The notes under the pieces: model-generated
The model's database searches: none
Told to the model about the DNA's origin: nothing
Seen by the model: the letters and a program-made list of their open reading frames with translations, nothing else
Source of the DNA: Apostichopus japonicus
Taxonomy: Eukaryota > Echinodermata > Holothuroidea > Aspidochirotida > Stichopodidae
Assembly (NCBI RefSeq): GCF_037975245.1
Contig: NC_092564.1
Location: 11,549,484 to 11,613,483, forward strand
DNA: 64,000 bases
Direction of reading: 5' to 3'
Program-made: the position numbers and the translations under genes
In this document: piece after piece, positions 31,508 to 46,500 of the stretch
Position numbering within the stretch: position 1 is the stretch's first letter
Layout: each line of letters opens with the position of its first letter

Positions 31508-34500
31508 CTAGAAGGCAAGGAAAATAAAATCATCATGAAGGTCATCTTTCTCCAAAACAACAGCAGGTAAGGTGTTGTTGAGTGTATTTATATCAAACTT
31601 GTTTGTTCAATTGCTCTCTCACATATTTATTCAACAAGACCAGTATTTTTACTAGGATTTAAAGTTGCTTCCCACAGGACACATCTTAAAGTGTTTGCAT
31701 CCGCTCAGAAAACTTGCGTCCTTGCACTCCTCCATGACAACATGCACGTTAAAATACCTCTACAGGAACACAAAATACTTAGCTATAATGAACCCTGAAA
31801 TCACATTGGCTGGTGCACAACAAAAGCCTATAGTGATAGGCCTATAATACATACGGCAAAAAATCAAATGATGAAAACTGTAAATAATATACAACAACAA
31901 AATTACTGTCAAATTCTAAAGCAAGAAATTTTGCCGTAGACTAGTTACCACATATGCTAGTCTAGATATAAGGCAATGCATGCTACTGTATTAGTATACA
32001 CCTCCCTTACATAACCTCTGTCAAACTGTTGTAGGCTATGTATACGCTTTGAATGTTGGAAATCAATGTATAGTAAAACAGAGCCTAGAGAGAAATGCAA
32101 GAATAAAAATACTGCACTTTTACCTGATTTTATTGAGCCCTTAAAGTGTATAGAAAATATTACTTATAGATCACAAAGACACAAGAACATGCCCTTAAAC
32201 GGCCTAGTACTTGTTCACAACTTTTATGAACTCCTGTAGTAAGTTACCATTAACAATTACCAACTGATGGAATTTTACTGGTAACTTTTATTCAAGGCTG
32301 AACAAAGTTTTCTTTTTCCCCAACCACATTTGGCAAGTTGGCCCAACCCGTCCAGTTCTTCCCCTTCCCACTGTAGTAAGTAAATAACTCTTTATGCACT
32401 GTCGATTAAAAAACTTAGCTTCAATGGCTACTTTTGACGATGTATGAACATTGCACTAAAAAAAAATAATAACTGGTCAAACGTGAAAAGCAAACAAGTT
32501 TACAACAAGAAATTACAAAAACAAAGATACTGTGAGATGAAAAAGATGAAAAGATTAAATTCATAGATTGTCTCAACTTATGACATTTGCAATCAAAACA
32601 GTGATGCTTTTATGTTGAAATGTGTTGTCAACAAGGCCAAGCGTTATTATATTTGAGTGCACACAAATGAAAGCATTTAGCAAACTTTTTTATCTACTGT
32701 ATCCACTGGAGAAAGTAACCTTACAAGTAATTGTTGATAAACAACATACTTTGTGTTCACTGAGCTCTGCATATGCAAGAATGTATCCAGAAATGGGTTA
32801 GGGACTTTTACATTGACTATATTTAGCATGAAAATCTCTGTAATGTAAATGTTGTTATGTTATGATTTATTTGATTTCAAACAAATTGAATCATCTGTGG
32901 GATTGGAAGAAATTTGTATTCTTTTGAGAAGAAGTTGTGCTTCTTTCTTTATTTACAAGTATCTTTATCCCATTCAACTGGACAGATCGCTTTATCATTT
33001 TCACTAGCATAAAATCTTCGTATAATCAACATAGAACCACAACAAATGCAAACTGTTTGAAGCTGTGACTGTTTGAAGCAATGATATCAGAGGCCACTGC
33101 ATTATTTCAGACACATTCATTGTCATTTTGATGACAGCAGAACCAGCAATCAAATGTAATTGTGTTCATGTTCTACCAAATGTTAAGGATGGGGTTTAAC
33201 TCTTTCCAGATTCCTTGCCTATGGACTTTTAGGATCATGTATCAGGCAAAAAGAAAAATAAGTGTTGGCTTACAAGGCTTCAAATATTATCAGCATACAA
33301 ATTCATTCTGTTGTTTCTAATACTTTTCCATGCATGTAAGAACATCTCACCCAAAACTAGTATTTAAAAAGCCATGTGCGTAGGACAATGTAGCATTAGC
33401 ATGTTGCGTTACATACCTCTTTATTTAACTCTGCACCATGCTAATGGGACTTAAGTTGGGATTTAAGTGGGATTTAAGTTAGTTAACTATTATGGTCTTG
33501 GATTGTAAAACATTAGTTCCAAGCTCTGTCTTAATAATTGTGCAGTTCTTTACTAGCAGAGTAATGTTGTGAAAGGTTAAGAGAATATTTGTTTTATGAT
33601 TTCTTACCAGTATCATTCTATTCACATTGATGATACTGATATCCCCCTGAAATATTGATAGATTCATATTTACTGTTTTATCATAGAATCATTTTCTGTA
33701 AAATATGGTCAAAGTCGCTTTCTTTACTTTAAAATACAGAACTTTCCCCCTTATAAACTTGCTCAGCTAAACAACCCAACACACCCCGTTAGCAAAGCTT
33801 GTAAAAACATAGGAAAATAAATCTGACCACCATTACCAGTACAATTTGCTGTTTCAGTCAAATGTTTGTTTGCAAATTACTTCAAACAAAAAGAGTTCAT
33901 GGTCCTCTTTGTAAATTTCTTTTCAAATATCTCAAATTTCTTTATACTAAATTTCTAGCTTTATTTTATTTTTTATTTTAACTGAGTACAGTTAGTGGTA
34001 TAGCAAAATTTCAATGTGTGCATCTCTTATCAAATTGCAAATGAAAAGTTTCAGCAATGATGGATTTGGTGCACTTTCCCAGTGCAATGCTTGCACCAGC
34101 ACATGATAATTCGGTTGAGGTTGATAGCTAGGTATTGTAAGTTGTTTGTCCTGCCTCTAATGATCTCTGACCTACCTGATATTGCTAGAACCATCAGATA
34201 CCTTCTCAATGCTGGGCTGATTTTCTGTCTCACCATTCTCTGAGGTGTTTGTAGGTTCTTCAAGCCACTTCTCATGTATCTATGAAGAAGAATAATTTAT
34301 GACAGTATCATTTCCTGTAAATCAAATGTTCTTGAATGGCTTTTTATGAAGTACATATTTATACATTGCTTTTATATGAAGATGTCTTTCCTACAGCCTG
34401 TATCTTGAATTTTCTAAATCAAGATAGCTGAATATATGAACTTACACTCCTGTTAAATTTACTTGAAGTATATTTAGAACGTGGCTTTGTCTATATGTAG

Positions 34501-37500
34501 GGAGCACAAGATCAATTTGATGGTTAAGAACAAGCACAGTTCTTACAAAGAAGTTTGTGATAACCTTGGGCAAATGACTGATCCATGTTCCTTCCCACCT
34601 ACCCCCACCCAAATTTAGCAAGGCTTTATAACTTTGAGTTAAAACTTACATTAAACACTCACTTGTTTATGTGGTTGCTTTTTAACAGTAAGGGTGACGT
34701 CTGGGACTTAGTTCTGATTTGGTGAAAGTTACAACACTATAACTGGTGCAATGGGAATGTGATGGCCAGTGATGCTTTAGGTCTAACTTGTGGATGACTA
34801 ACTTTGCCATTCCCACATCTGAGCCATGCACTGAAAGGGATTGAGTGCCTTACACTAAAATGAAATTGAAAACTAACCTGAGCTGCTAGTTGATTCAGTG
34901 AGTCTCCTTCATCACCCTGATTTAGAGACAGAAACACTGGTTCAACATCACCTGCAAGGTGGGAGAAACGAGAAAATTACTGAGTGGTGACACAATCTAG
35001 AGGAGGAGAACTGAGGATGTACACAGTACATGCATGTGAAAGGTGTGCAAGGTTGAGAGTACTGGACTATGGGTCAGCAAATGCCGTCACCAAACACTTT
35101 AACAGTATATATACTCACCCTTGGATGAAACGGCTGGCAACTTACAACCCAAACGAAATGAAACAACAGAAAGAGCATTCCTACTCCTTAATAAAAACCA
35201 AACAAAACTTGGGAACAAAAATTATAGTAAAACACAAAAAAGTACAACATGGAAGTAAAACAAAATCGCACACCTCAAGGTTTTTTTTTTTGTGATATTT
35301 CATTTGGAGTATTGGATGCTCTCTGTAAGCATTTATTCATTAAATGTAATGGCCACTCTAAAACAAGGAAGTTCACATGCACTGCAGTGAATTTCCCTAT
35401 GGACAAAAAAAAATATCAAACTAGCAATTTGCCACAGTCTTCATGGAAAACTATACTATACTGGTGCATTGCTAGCAAGAAAGGGAAGAAGGACTGAAAC
35501 AAAAATACTTTAAATCTCATTCTGTATTAAAGGGTTAGTGTCATCGGCATTACCATGCAAGGTTGAGCAAAAGTGTTGGGGTGTATACATAACCACAGTA
35601 ATTTGCAAAGAAATGTATGGAAACATACAGTACACATATATACATCCATACTCTACATGAAATCCACTTGTCTTTTAAGAATGTTTCACTAAAGGCATTC
35701 AAGGTTAATTTAGGTAAATATATTTGCTTGAAAATGATGGGATGTTAATAAATCAGTGAGCAAACTTATGTGTTGGAAGTAATGAAAGAAAACTATGGAA
35801 CTACAGTATTGCAGATGCACACAGTGCTATTAAATACAGGATAAAGATAGCATATATACATATACATATATATAATCATAAAAGTTGTACTTAATGTGAA
35901 AGACACCAGAAAAAATAATAATAATAACAGCAGTTTATGCTAATGAACATCTAATCACTTGTCCAATAAAATTTTTATATAAGGATGTTGTATGAGATTT
36001 AAATGTACGAAAGAATATTACTATCAAAGAGACACTGCAGTTTCTACAGTACAAAAATCTGACATGTACATATGAGGCGAACAGAGATGATCTTGGGGCA
36101 TGATTAAAATGTTAATATTGTTATCTTAATTATAAGATGCATGAGAGAATTGTAACTTGCACTACTGGTTTAGATATTTCAAACACAGCAATGATTCCTG
36201 AATATTGGACGATACAGTAGCTTGCAGTTTATGCAAATTGTACCAGTTTCGATTATTATAAGATCTGTACTGTCACGCACAATATTCTCTGAAGATGAAG
36301 TTTAGAGATTCAAACTTTTATACACAATATGGCATACAAACAGTCTTACTGTACTGTAAAATTTTAAGTTTCATCAGTACTAACGACAGACTATCAATTC
36401 CTTGATGCTTTTGATTAACTTTCAGAAAATTTGCCAAATTAAACTCTGCTGGGTTAGAATCAACATTAGCAGCAAAGATTTTGCACTAAACACCTGAACA
36501 AAGTTAGCAAGATATAGTATTTCACCTAAATGTGTTGCCCTAATGTCTTTACATTGCAAAGAACTCTATAGAGGTCAACAGATTTTATAACAACTACCAC
36601 AAATTGTTAACCTTCTTAGAAATTTACTATTGGCCTCTACCCAATAAAGCGATAGGTAACATTAACACCAAGTTAAAAATAAATTTAGGCAAAGGGATAT
36701 CAGTTAAAAACCCAGCCCCATAAATAACTGTGTTACATTTTGAGGACAGTAAATTACTTTTTCTCAGACCAGTCACACATCACTTTCACTACAGGGTACT
36801 GTACAGTATATGACCAACATTGCATCAAGGGACAAATTCTCAAATGTTGTACAGTATACATCAATTGCAGCTTCTACATGGAGGATCAGATAACAGGAAT
36901 ACATTTCTGCTTTCAAATTTCAATCGTTAGACTAGCCGTTGTTTTTTTAAGCAGTGACTAGTATTTACAGTCTTAAACAGAACTTTACATAAAAATATTT
37001 AACACAACACAAACATACAAAATATCATTTATTTGCACTTCAGCAAAAAATTGCATGTTTCTGCATTATTTCAAGTAAAATTTTTAAGCTCTCTTGCACC
37101 TTGAAAGCACTTTTTTTGCATAAAGGGTGTCAACAAAACCATTAACAAAGATTTGAGTGAAAATGAAATTCAATTTAGCTACCTGATGCACATCAGGCAT
37201 TTGCCTTGTGGTATGGTGTGCCCGTCAGGCTCTCACAACTACTACTGTACAGTAATTCCCCATAGACAATAATAAACTGAAAGTGCCACTGTCTCATTTC
37301 GATAACATGTGCTATTTTCTTGATTATTCCATGGATGAATGTGAATGGATAGCTTTATGAAGTAAAGTTGTGAGATTCATGTCAAGGGATACCTCCCTGT
37401 GGCAGACAATACAAAATTTATATTATGGAGGAAAATATGATATGAGATATGTTTCATATGATTGAATGTAAACTATATTAGCTGGCTAAACCTTCAACTA

Positions 37501-40500
37501 TTTTACTCTAGGAAGTGGATCACAATAGAGGTCTGTTATGTCAATGTCATCAGGGAAAATGTTCTTCAATAGCTTTACTTTTAGCAATTACAATATTCTG
37601 ATTAATCCTTGAAACCTGATACATCTGAAAAATTTGCTTAGCTGTCAATGTTCCCTGTAGTTACCATTTCATCAAAATGCAACTTATTTCTGTGGTTAAA
37701 TGATTGAAATAAACTAGTGAAAACAGATTTTTTTTTTTTCCCCCAGCTCAATTGCCCTAATGAGATCAGTCATTGACCAGTCAAACTAATGACCGACTGT
37801 ACATTGTTATGGTCTTTAAGCAATGGATATCATCGAAGGTAGATCAAAATCAATTCAACATTAAGCTTTCTAAAAAAATTGTACTTGCACAATGTCCTGT
37901 CCCTTCGACTGTATAATTAGCCTCCAAGACAGACTGTTGCTATCATTTAATAGTTTCATCAATAAATACTTAATTAAGAAAAAATGGAAAATGATGTGGA
38001 ATACTTTGTGTGTGTCCTATCTTTCCTAAAATTCAATTTGGTATTTTTGGAAGTCAACTTACAGTAAAACTGCTCAAGGCTTACATCAAACTGCTTGGCA
38101 AATGTTTCAGGAACACAAATTTGAATTACCACTAAATTAAAGGTCTAGCAATGCCAAATTCCAGTTGAACTGCAAGCTGTATCCCCGTAAAATATTAATC
38201 TGGTACCTATAACCTTCACTAAGGTATGTGAATGCAGTCAAGCAGACTGATACCCAAAAGGTTAAAACACTGAATGTGAACACCGATCCAAATGTGCTAT
38301 TTGAAATATGATTATTTTTGCTTTAATTCCTTTGTTATAACCCGTCTATAGTGAACACCATAGGAGAGCAGCCAAAACATGGTTAATTTTCATATCGAAT
38401 GCAAATTCATTTTATTTAAATATTATTATTTTCACTACCAATTTACCCATCCCAATTTGACCACAATTTATTTCACATTTGCCAAAACAAAGAAGATAAA
38501 GTTTCAGAAGCAGTTTCAGAAGCATAAAGTAATGTACATACTGTACCAAAGTTAACTTGGAATGCGATGAGCGAATTTATACAGATGTCAAACATTAATG
38601 CTACGTTTTACTCACAAACATGTGTCTTGAAATCTTTTCAGAGCTTGGAAGGATTTCTGTAAATTAAATCACTTTCGGAAGAACTTACTTCGATACCTTC
38701 ACAATTATAATACAATGTTGTAAGGGAAAGGTTTACTATAATGAATTTAGTACTACTATGAACTGATTTATTTTATCTCATTGCATGGAGGAAGCTCGGT
38801 AGGTGATAGAATACACTATAAGATGATAAAATGTGTGAACCGATGTGACTATTAGCCTGTTAGACACCTTACAGTATATACACTTGTGAGCAATATATTT
38901 GTTTGACTTTTTGATTCACTGTATGAGGTGGTGACAGTCTGCACATGTACCAGAAGATCAAAGAATTACTTGTGATGACGTGATTGATGACCTTAAGGTG
39001 TACTAACCAATTCTAACCGAATCTTATGCTACAAATTCAGCGAGTAACAGCAAGAGTTGTGATAGAAACAGCTTTGAAGAATTGCAAAAGTGAGAATTAA
39101 TGAATTTATGTGCAATTTATAACAAATAGAGCAGCTGAACACTTTATGTCAAAATTCCCTTTATACAGTTCTATGTGCACAGTATTTAAAGTCATATAGC
39201 AATGGATAAAATAGCAAATATCCTAATGACCAAACATTTTGCCCTGCTTTCATCACTGAGGGAGAACATGTCAAGTTTAGTTATTCCACTCACTGAAAGT
39301 ATTGTTCCATAAAGTGACAAATATTGAAAGCTGTACAGTCTACAAAAGAAATTAGTTATTTTTTTTGTGGGGGGGGGGGTTTAAGAGTTTTATGAAAATA
39401 TGTACAGTTGAATAAAATCCTGTATGTACTGTATGTTCCAGTAGAAAATAAGATTAGCTATCATTAATGGTTAAAACTATTTATGTTGCTGTTTGTTCCT
39501 CTTTTATCTTTGCCTTGGTTTGCATCACTGTTATGCCACAGCTTAGTTTGAAAAGTTTTGCAAATTGTACTGGAAACTACTGTATGTAATTCACTAAATT
39601 ATAAAACAAGAGGGATGCTACCAAGCAAGCATTTACTTGTTGAATTTACTTGCAGAACTCAAGCTTACTATTTGTCATAAATATGTCGCAAGTAAAAGTG
39701 CTAATACACTCTCCCTAACCTAAGACTATTGTTTCCTAATGCATAAACCTGTCCCTATGGGATGGAATTGCACAATATATACTGTAAACTGTAATTGTTA
39801 TCAAATTTGTACTTTGATCTAGAATGCAGCTTTAAATGGCCCCCCGAAAGTGCGTTTCAGTCATAATGATTGTTGGCAGGATGACCTCATATCACAAGGC
39901 TCTAACTGAAGAAGAAAAAACATTCTTAAGCTGTTATCAATTTCAGCACATCTGCTAAACTTCAAGACAGCAACATCTGGTTTGACCATTCAGTACCAAA
40001 TGCAATCACTGTGTTGTGTTGAACAGTACTTGAACAGGACTGTACATCTTTCCACCATCCATTAATTCATTTGAGTGTTGATCAAAAATATTTTTTTTTT
40101 GCAAATGACAAGATGGTATCTCAATCATCTGGATTTATTTATTACAAGACTGTTTGCAAACACAAACCCTAAACACAGGCAGCTCTAAAGTCCTAATACT
40201 GGCTGTAATGTGTCTAGGGCAAGTGTGTTGTCATAGTTGGACTCCATACAATAGTTTAAGAAATATTTTGGGTCATTTGAGTTTATGTGTTCATACTACA
40301 TTGTACAGTAATATGTTTCTGAATCAACTGCCCAACTCTATCCAGTAAATCAAAATAAATGTAGTATATTGAAGATTCAATCAAAAGATTTCACCACATG
40401 ACACATTTAATATTAACAGCTACAGTACATATAATATACAGTAAGCACAGCATTAATCAATTATTTATCATAATTTTTTTGTTAATGATTCTTTGCGTAC

Positions 40501-43500
40501 AATGCAAACAAGAAAAGTGGTTCAATTGCCCAGTATAGTTTAATAGTGATGTCTGTAGAATGCTGTGCTATGTATGTATTCACCTTACCCAGAGTAAATA
40601 CTGAACAATAAATGCAAACTAAATCCTCCCAAATACCAGTGGTAATTGCAGAAATGACAAAATATGGTTTAAGTTTTACATGTATCAGCATACTGCATGA
40701 GAGATTCTTCCTTTGTTTAATAAACTTGTTTCTAAAATATATCCCATAGACCATAACATGCAAAAGACTGGCAAATTCCATCACCATTTGAAAGTTAGAA
40801 CTTACAAATCCATGTCAGCAAGTAGTAATTTAATTTTAAACCAGTTTTGAAACAAACATTATGTACAGTATTTGGAAACACTTTAGCTATTCAATGAAGA
40901 TTACATTATATACAAAGTGCGTTTCCTTCATACAGTACATATGCACTTTACCATTGCTACAAGAAAAATGATATACAGTATGTCAGCATGAAGCTCTCCA
41001 CTAGCTCACAACAAAAGCAGTATGGTTTAGATTTCAATGACTGTTTGGTTAAATTTACCAGTACTGTACACCACCCAAGCACCAAAATAGCCCTACTGAA
41101 TAGCTACAAGTAACTAGCTACATATATAAAAATATATATAAATAACAGTATCAAATGTACAATACGTCAGGATACAGATGAGTTTTCCAGAAAAAAAAAA
41201 TGCAGGTCAATTTCCATATTTATTGCTTTTTCCATGCATGCATGATATGTTAGGAAAGTAATTTGCTTAATATGAAGAGAAAAGGTTTGAAAAGTGCTGG
41301 AGGTTTAATGGTTACAACCAAACAGACATGAGACACATTCTAAAAAGAGAGAACACATGGTACAAAAACAATGTTGGCATCTTGGCTGACATTGTACAAC
41401 AGAGAACTTTAGAAGAGGATTACTTGATAATGAGACCATCGGAAAGCTGGATGATTAGTAAAACCGTCACCTAAAGGCTCCAGTGATCAAACAGTTTCTG
41501 GAAGTGATGAGGTGGGGAAAAAAACTGATCGTCGGAGAAATAACGGAGATTAATTACGTAGAGATGTGGGAGGAAGAAGGAAAGGAGGAGAGGGGGGAAG
41601 AGAGAGTTTGAGAGAGCTTAAAAGCACTTAAATAAGACAATGATGATGAAGCAGAGAATGTGAGCGATGAATATTAGAACACAAATGGAAATGATGTTGT
41701 TGTGACATATAACAAGATCACATTTCTAACGTTCCTTCTCCATAACCATTGAGAATAAAAAAAAATGTAGATAATAATAATAATAAAATGTTAGCAAAAG
41801 CGTGGTCATGCACTTCATTTGGGATTTGGTACACATGAAATATAACACAAATGAAAGTAAGGTACAGTACCTATGGCAGCTGCTTATTTGGGAGTTCTGA
41901 AAGATCATAAAATTGGTATCAATTTAAACGTTACATCATGTATTAATATTACTTGACCTTGGCAATTGTCTTTGGTATTTAAAGAAATTAAATTTAACTT
42001 TTACGAATTAAGTTTTACTGTAGACATTAATTCCATAGACATTCCATTTTACACACAATTCAGGCTGAAAACACAAGCTTAACACTGATAAAACAGGCAG
42101 CAAGAAAACAGTGTCAATACAGAAGAACAGTCTTATTATGTCTAAATAAACTTCAATGCACCATGTAAGAAGGGGAAGAAATATATTGTCATAAGAACTA
42201 AATGTGTTGGAACCCTTTAATACAGTAACTTCTAAAATTGAACACACAATTTCCTCCCAAATTATTCTGAATAAGTCTTAGTGGATAAATATTAATTGAA
42301 CAAACCAATTTCTCCTTCCAGGATAAAATGCATCAATTTTTTTGACGGGAATCAATATAACATGGTTCCTTGAGAGATGGAGTCTAATATTCCAAACCGC
42401 AACAGTTTAACAACTTTTGTATTCAAGAACCATCCTACAGTACATTCATAACCATTCAATCAAATTTCTTTTTGAATTTCTATGACTTTATCTAGTATAT
42501 ATTGTATCCAAAGGGCATTGAGTTTGTATTCGACTGTCCGTGGAAGATAGCCTGCAAGCCATTCATGACAGATATACCAGACAGCGTAAAAACATTTTAG
42601 TAGTGTTGATCTTTATAGTAAATACGAATATAGTCCATGTTGACATCACATTCACATGTGTAATGTATTAAACATATAACATGTAAAATGCTCCCAGTTA
42701 CTGCCCTATCCCTCCAAATGTAAAGTTGTATAACTTTCTCATAAAATTTGCATGGCCTCTCAACAAAGATGGCTAATGATTTTAACTGTTATCATTCGGT
42801 TTGATTGATATTTAATCCAGCGTTTAAATAAGCCTGACATTTACAGCACAAGGTGCAGCTGTTCACTCAAGCTTAACAGCACATGTAGAAACAGCTGGAC
42901 TATATCATAATACATATAAGAGTACTACTGCATTAATAGTTAGAGGATAGATACACTTTGTGAAGGAACATCCACCAAACTACGTACACATGTGCACACA
43001 AACTATATTCACTGCACTGATGCAATCCTTCCTGAAAATAATACAAACTACATTCCCATGCAGACACATGCAATGCACAGAGACATGATGTCGGAGAATT
43101 AATAGTTTGACAGGATGTACATAATACAGGGGCACCCCACACAGTTAGCCTACTTTTATATTAAACGCACAGTACAGTACCTCTCACATCAATGCAAACC
43201 AAATAACATCTATCTACAGCAGCTGGAAGGTCCCGCTGAGTATGAAGTACTGTCTTTCAATGTTCAGTGAAAAAATCAACAACATAGTGTAGGAGGTTAC
43301 TGTACTCATTGATTTAATTTTCAGATCGATGAATTTTATACTACTATTTCTTACATCCTGTACATGTACAGTACAAGAGATTTCCATTAACCTCAGTTAA
43401 AGCTGGAGCATGTGGCCCATGTTTTGCCTCCCTGTGATTTTTGGGGTGATCTGTCATACCCCACTAGCTACAGTAACAATATGCACTATATAATTGTTTG

Positions 43501-46500
43501 GACAGTCTTTACAAGGGAAGTGTGTAGTCACTACATGCTCTAATTGGAATTCATGCAAATGGTTTTGAACCCTGCTACAGTAATTTTGATACTAATAATT
43601 GACGAAAGACTGCAGCACAATACATATTAAACTAGAATCTATTCTGTCCAAAGTTTCCGAAAATAATTTCAGCTCTTTCCAAATAGCTTTTCAAGAAGAC
43701 TTACCATGAACATTAACAAAAGTTGTTTTTGGCCAAGTGGTTATACGAAGGTAAGAGTCAAAAAACTTCATCTTGCCACAGTTAAAGTACAGTAGCCTAG
43801 CCTACATGAGCCTAGAGCTACTCAAATTAATGGACTGTGGTATGGTCAGATAGGCAAAGAAAGTTCACATCGAACTAGATGTATCCTTTGGTCATATTTA
43901 GTGTTGGCTTGCATGCACCGAGTGAAGTGCCCCATGGTTTATGGGAGACAGGCCCCCCTGTAGGGACTCAACCGACTGAATCAACATCCGAGTACTGATT
44001 GTTCGGAATCATACATGTACAGTAACATGAGTTCTTTCTAAAATTACATAGAGTACTTGGGGAACCATTTTGTCTGGAGGATATGAATGGTTCCTGACCA
44101 TTAAGAAAAATACAACACTATAAGTGAATCTCTGACTACATCAACAGCTTTTTTTCATGACTAGGTGCGCAGTGCTTCAAACGACATATATCTTTTTGGT
44201 TTCGTTTTTGGTTTCGAATTGTATGAAGCATGACAGCTCGACCCAGGAAACAAGCGCATATATTTTGGGCATTCTCGAGACTCACTTATTAACCTGGGAC
44301 ATTGTTCACTATCTGTTAATTAGAGACTTGTTTCAAGCTTCCTACTTCCTTAGTCTATTAAATATGACTGAATCCTTACAATGTCACCTGGGAATCAGTG
44401 TTGGTACAGGTACTGTAAATTGTACTGAGTTGGTCGTACTCAGAAGCTACCACCACAATAACTGCAGCAACTGAAATTCAATTATTCATGAAAACTTCAC
44501 ACTCGATAGCAAAGAGTCTCAGCACACTCTTAATAATATTTCTTCTCTTTTAATCCACTGGACATCTTTTTTGAAGAGCTGAAAATGGAATGACCCCATG
44601 CATCATTTAACAACTTGCTTCACACTTCAAGACTGACATGAAACAACTATTAAACTACCGTGGAACCATTATATTCACAGAGTAAAAGAAGGTGAAGAAT
44701 ATTAAGAAGGGAACAAAACAGTCAATATTTCAACAGCACATACATGTATAATACAGTGTGTCAATTTTTTTTGGGCATTGTGATTAAGCCACAACCTCAT
44801 TAGCTTTTAGCATGGACAAACTAATCACCTAGTCTAACATTTTGCAGTCCTTTAGAGGTCTGGAGTATCCAGATGGGGATCAAAATTACAAAGAAAAAAA
44901 ATACTGGGAAAATCTAATTACAGGTAACCATATAACACATTTCACACATGCTGAATATCTTTCAAGCAAAAAGTAAGGAAAGACCTACAGTACCAACACT
45001 AACATTGACTTTAAAGTCGATAACTTCTAATGCTAATGAGAACTGTCACAAATAAGTAAAACATCCTATTGAATGGACGCGTAATGTTGAACCCATAGGA
45101 TCAAAATTTAACTGAAATCACAAATCTTGCTATTCTATTGAATGTTTACAGTACTAAAATACACATGTTATTACATGTTCCACATTTTTTTTTTTTTAAC
45201 TGATACTGCCACAGTGCAAACCCTTCAGATTACTTAACAAAAAATATACTACACAACACAGCACAGTACAGCAACCACAGAAGTGCGAAGGGAAATATAT
45301 GTTTAAAATGAAGACACAGAAACAGGGAGAGACTAGTAATAATTAATAATCCTCAAAGGTTAATGCAAATCAGAAATTGAAACATATTGATCTTCTTCTT
45401 CTTCTTTTTCATTAACAGACTCAAGGAAGCCACTCCTCATTGAATGATTCTGGGCAGGAAATGATATTCAATGGCAGTAAACACACTCGCGAGCCAAATC
45501 AAACTTTATCCTGATATCACGACTCCACTATAATATTGTAGTCTACTGTTCAGATTTCACATGGCTAAGTATATACACTGCCTTCAGTACCTTGGAAGAG
45601 GAAAGATGTGCACCAAATTAATTGGCTACTGTAACTACTTCCTGATGGCTTAGAAATTTAGAATAAACTGCAGCATGTGTATTAAGAACTGTACAGATTC
45701 CGCAGGCAGTACATAACCATTGCATAGAGAACTCGTTCACAGTTCATCTTAAGTGTTGTAAAAATAGTTGAGCATTCAACATGATCATCAGCACTAAAGG
45801 CAATAAAATAACACAATTGATGAACAAAAAGCAAATGTTAGCGTTGAACATGCATTTTCTGAGTGCAACAAAAGGATACTGGCCCTTACCATAAAGCATT
45901 CTTGCCACTCATTCCTGTATCGAGCAATTAATTAATTAATGCCGTAATTGGGTTTCGGTATGTACAACACACATGTATGATAATGAGTGTTTCAGTACTT
46001 CTGCAGTACAATTACTATGCAACACTAACTGGTCTGCATATTATCTGGAAGCATTTTATTAGCAAACACTTGCCCTTTTTAGTGCTAATGATTTTCTTGT
46101 CAGTTTACCTCATAATGGTTAATTCATACTCAGAATGTAACTGGCTTCTGTACTACCTGACTATATCGGTCTTGTCCATTTAAACAGGATCATAGAATTA
46201 GGATAGCATTAAGCAACAACAACTACATAAATCAATAAACAAACAATATGCAAACAACTTCAAACTGCCATTCTGGATAATGCTTAAGAACAACAGAGTT
46301 TAATGATCTACCTCTTAATACTGTGCCCAAATTGGAGGGCCTGGTAATCTATTTGAATGTCTACTGTACTCTACTCACAATGATGAGCAAGCTTAATTGA
46401 TTCTCTTCTATAACAAAGAACTTTGTTGATGTACTAAGGTACCAAGTTGGAAAAACAAGTTCTATGAAAAAGTTTAGATTAATCATTGTCAAAGCATAGA

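Noticed and set aside
31508-31560. MFWRKMTFMMILF start of the long frame as the N-terminus of the G-patch protein
   Set aside because: It overlaps a strong polypyrimidine tract and TCTAG acceptor. The phase-matched upstream exons give a better N-terminus.
44157-44474. 105-codon plus-strand frame
   Set aside because: Hydrophobic AT-derived composition, no motif or splice context, inside the long intron.
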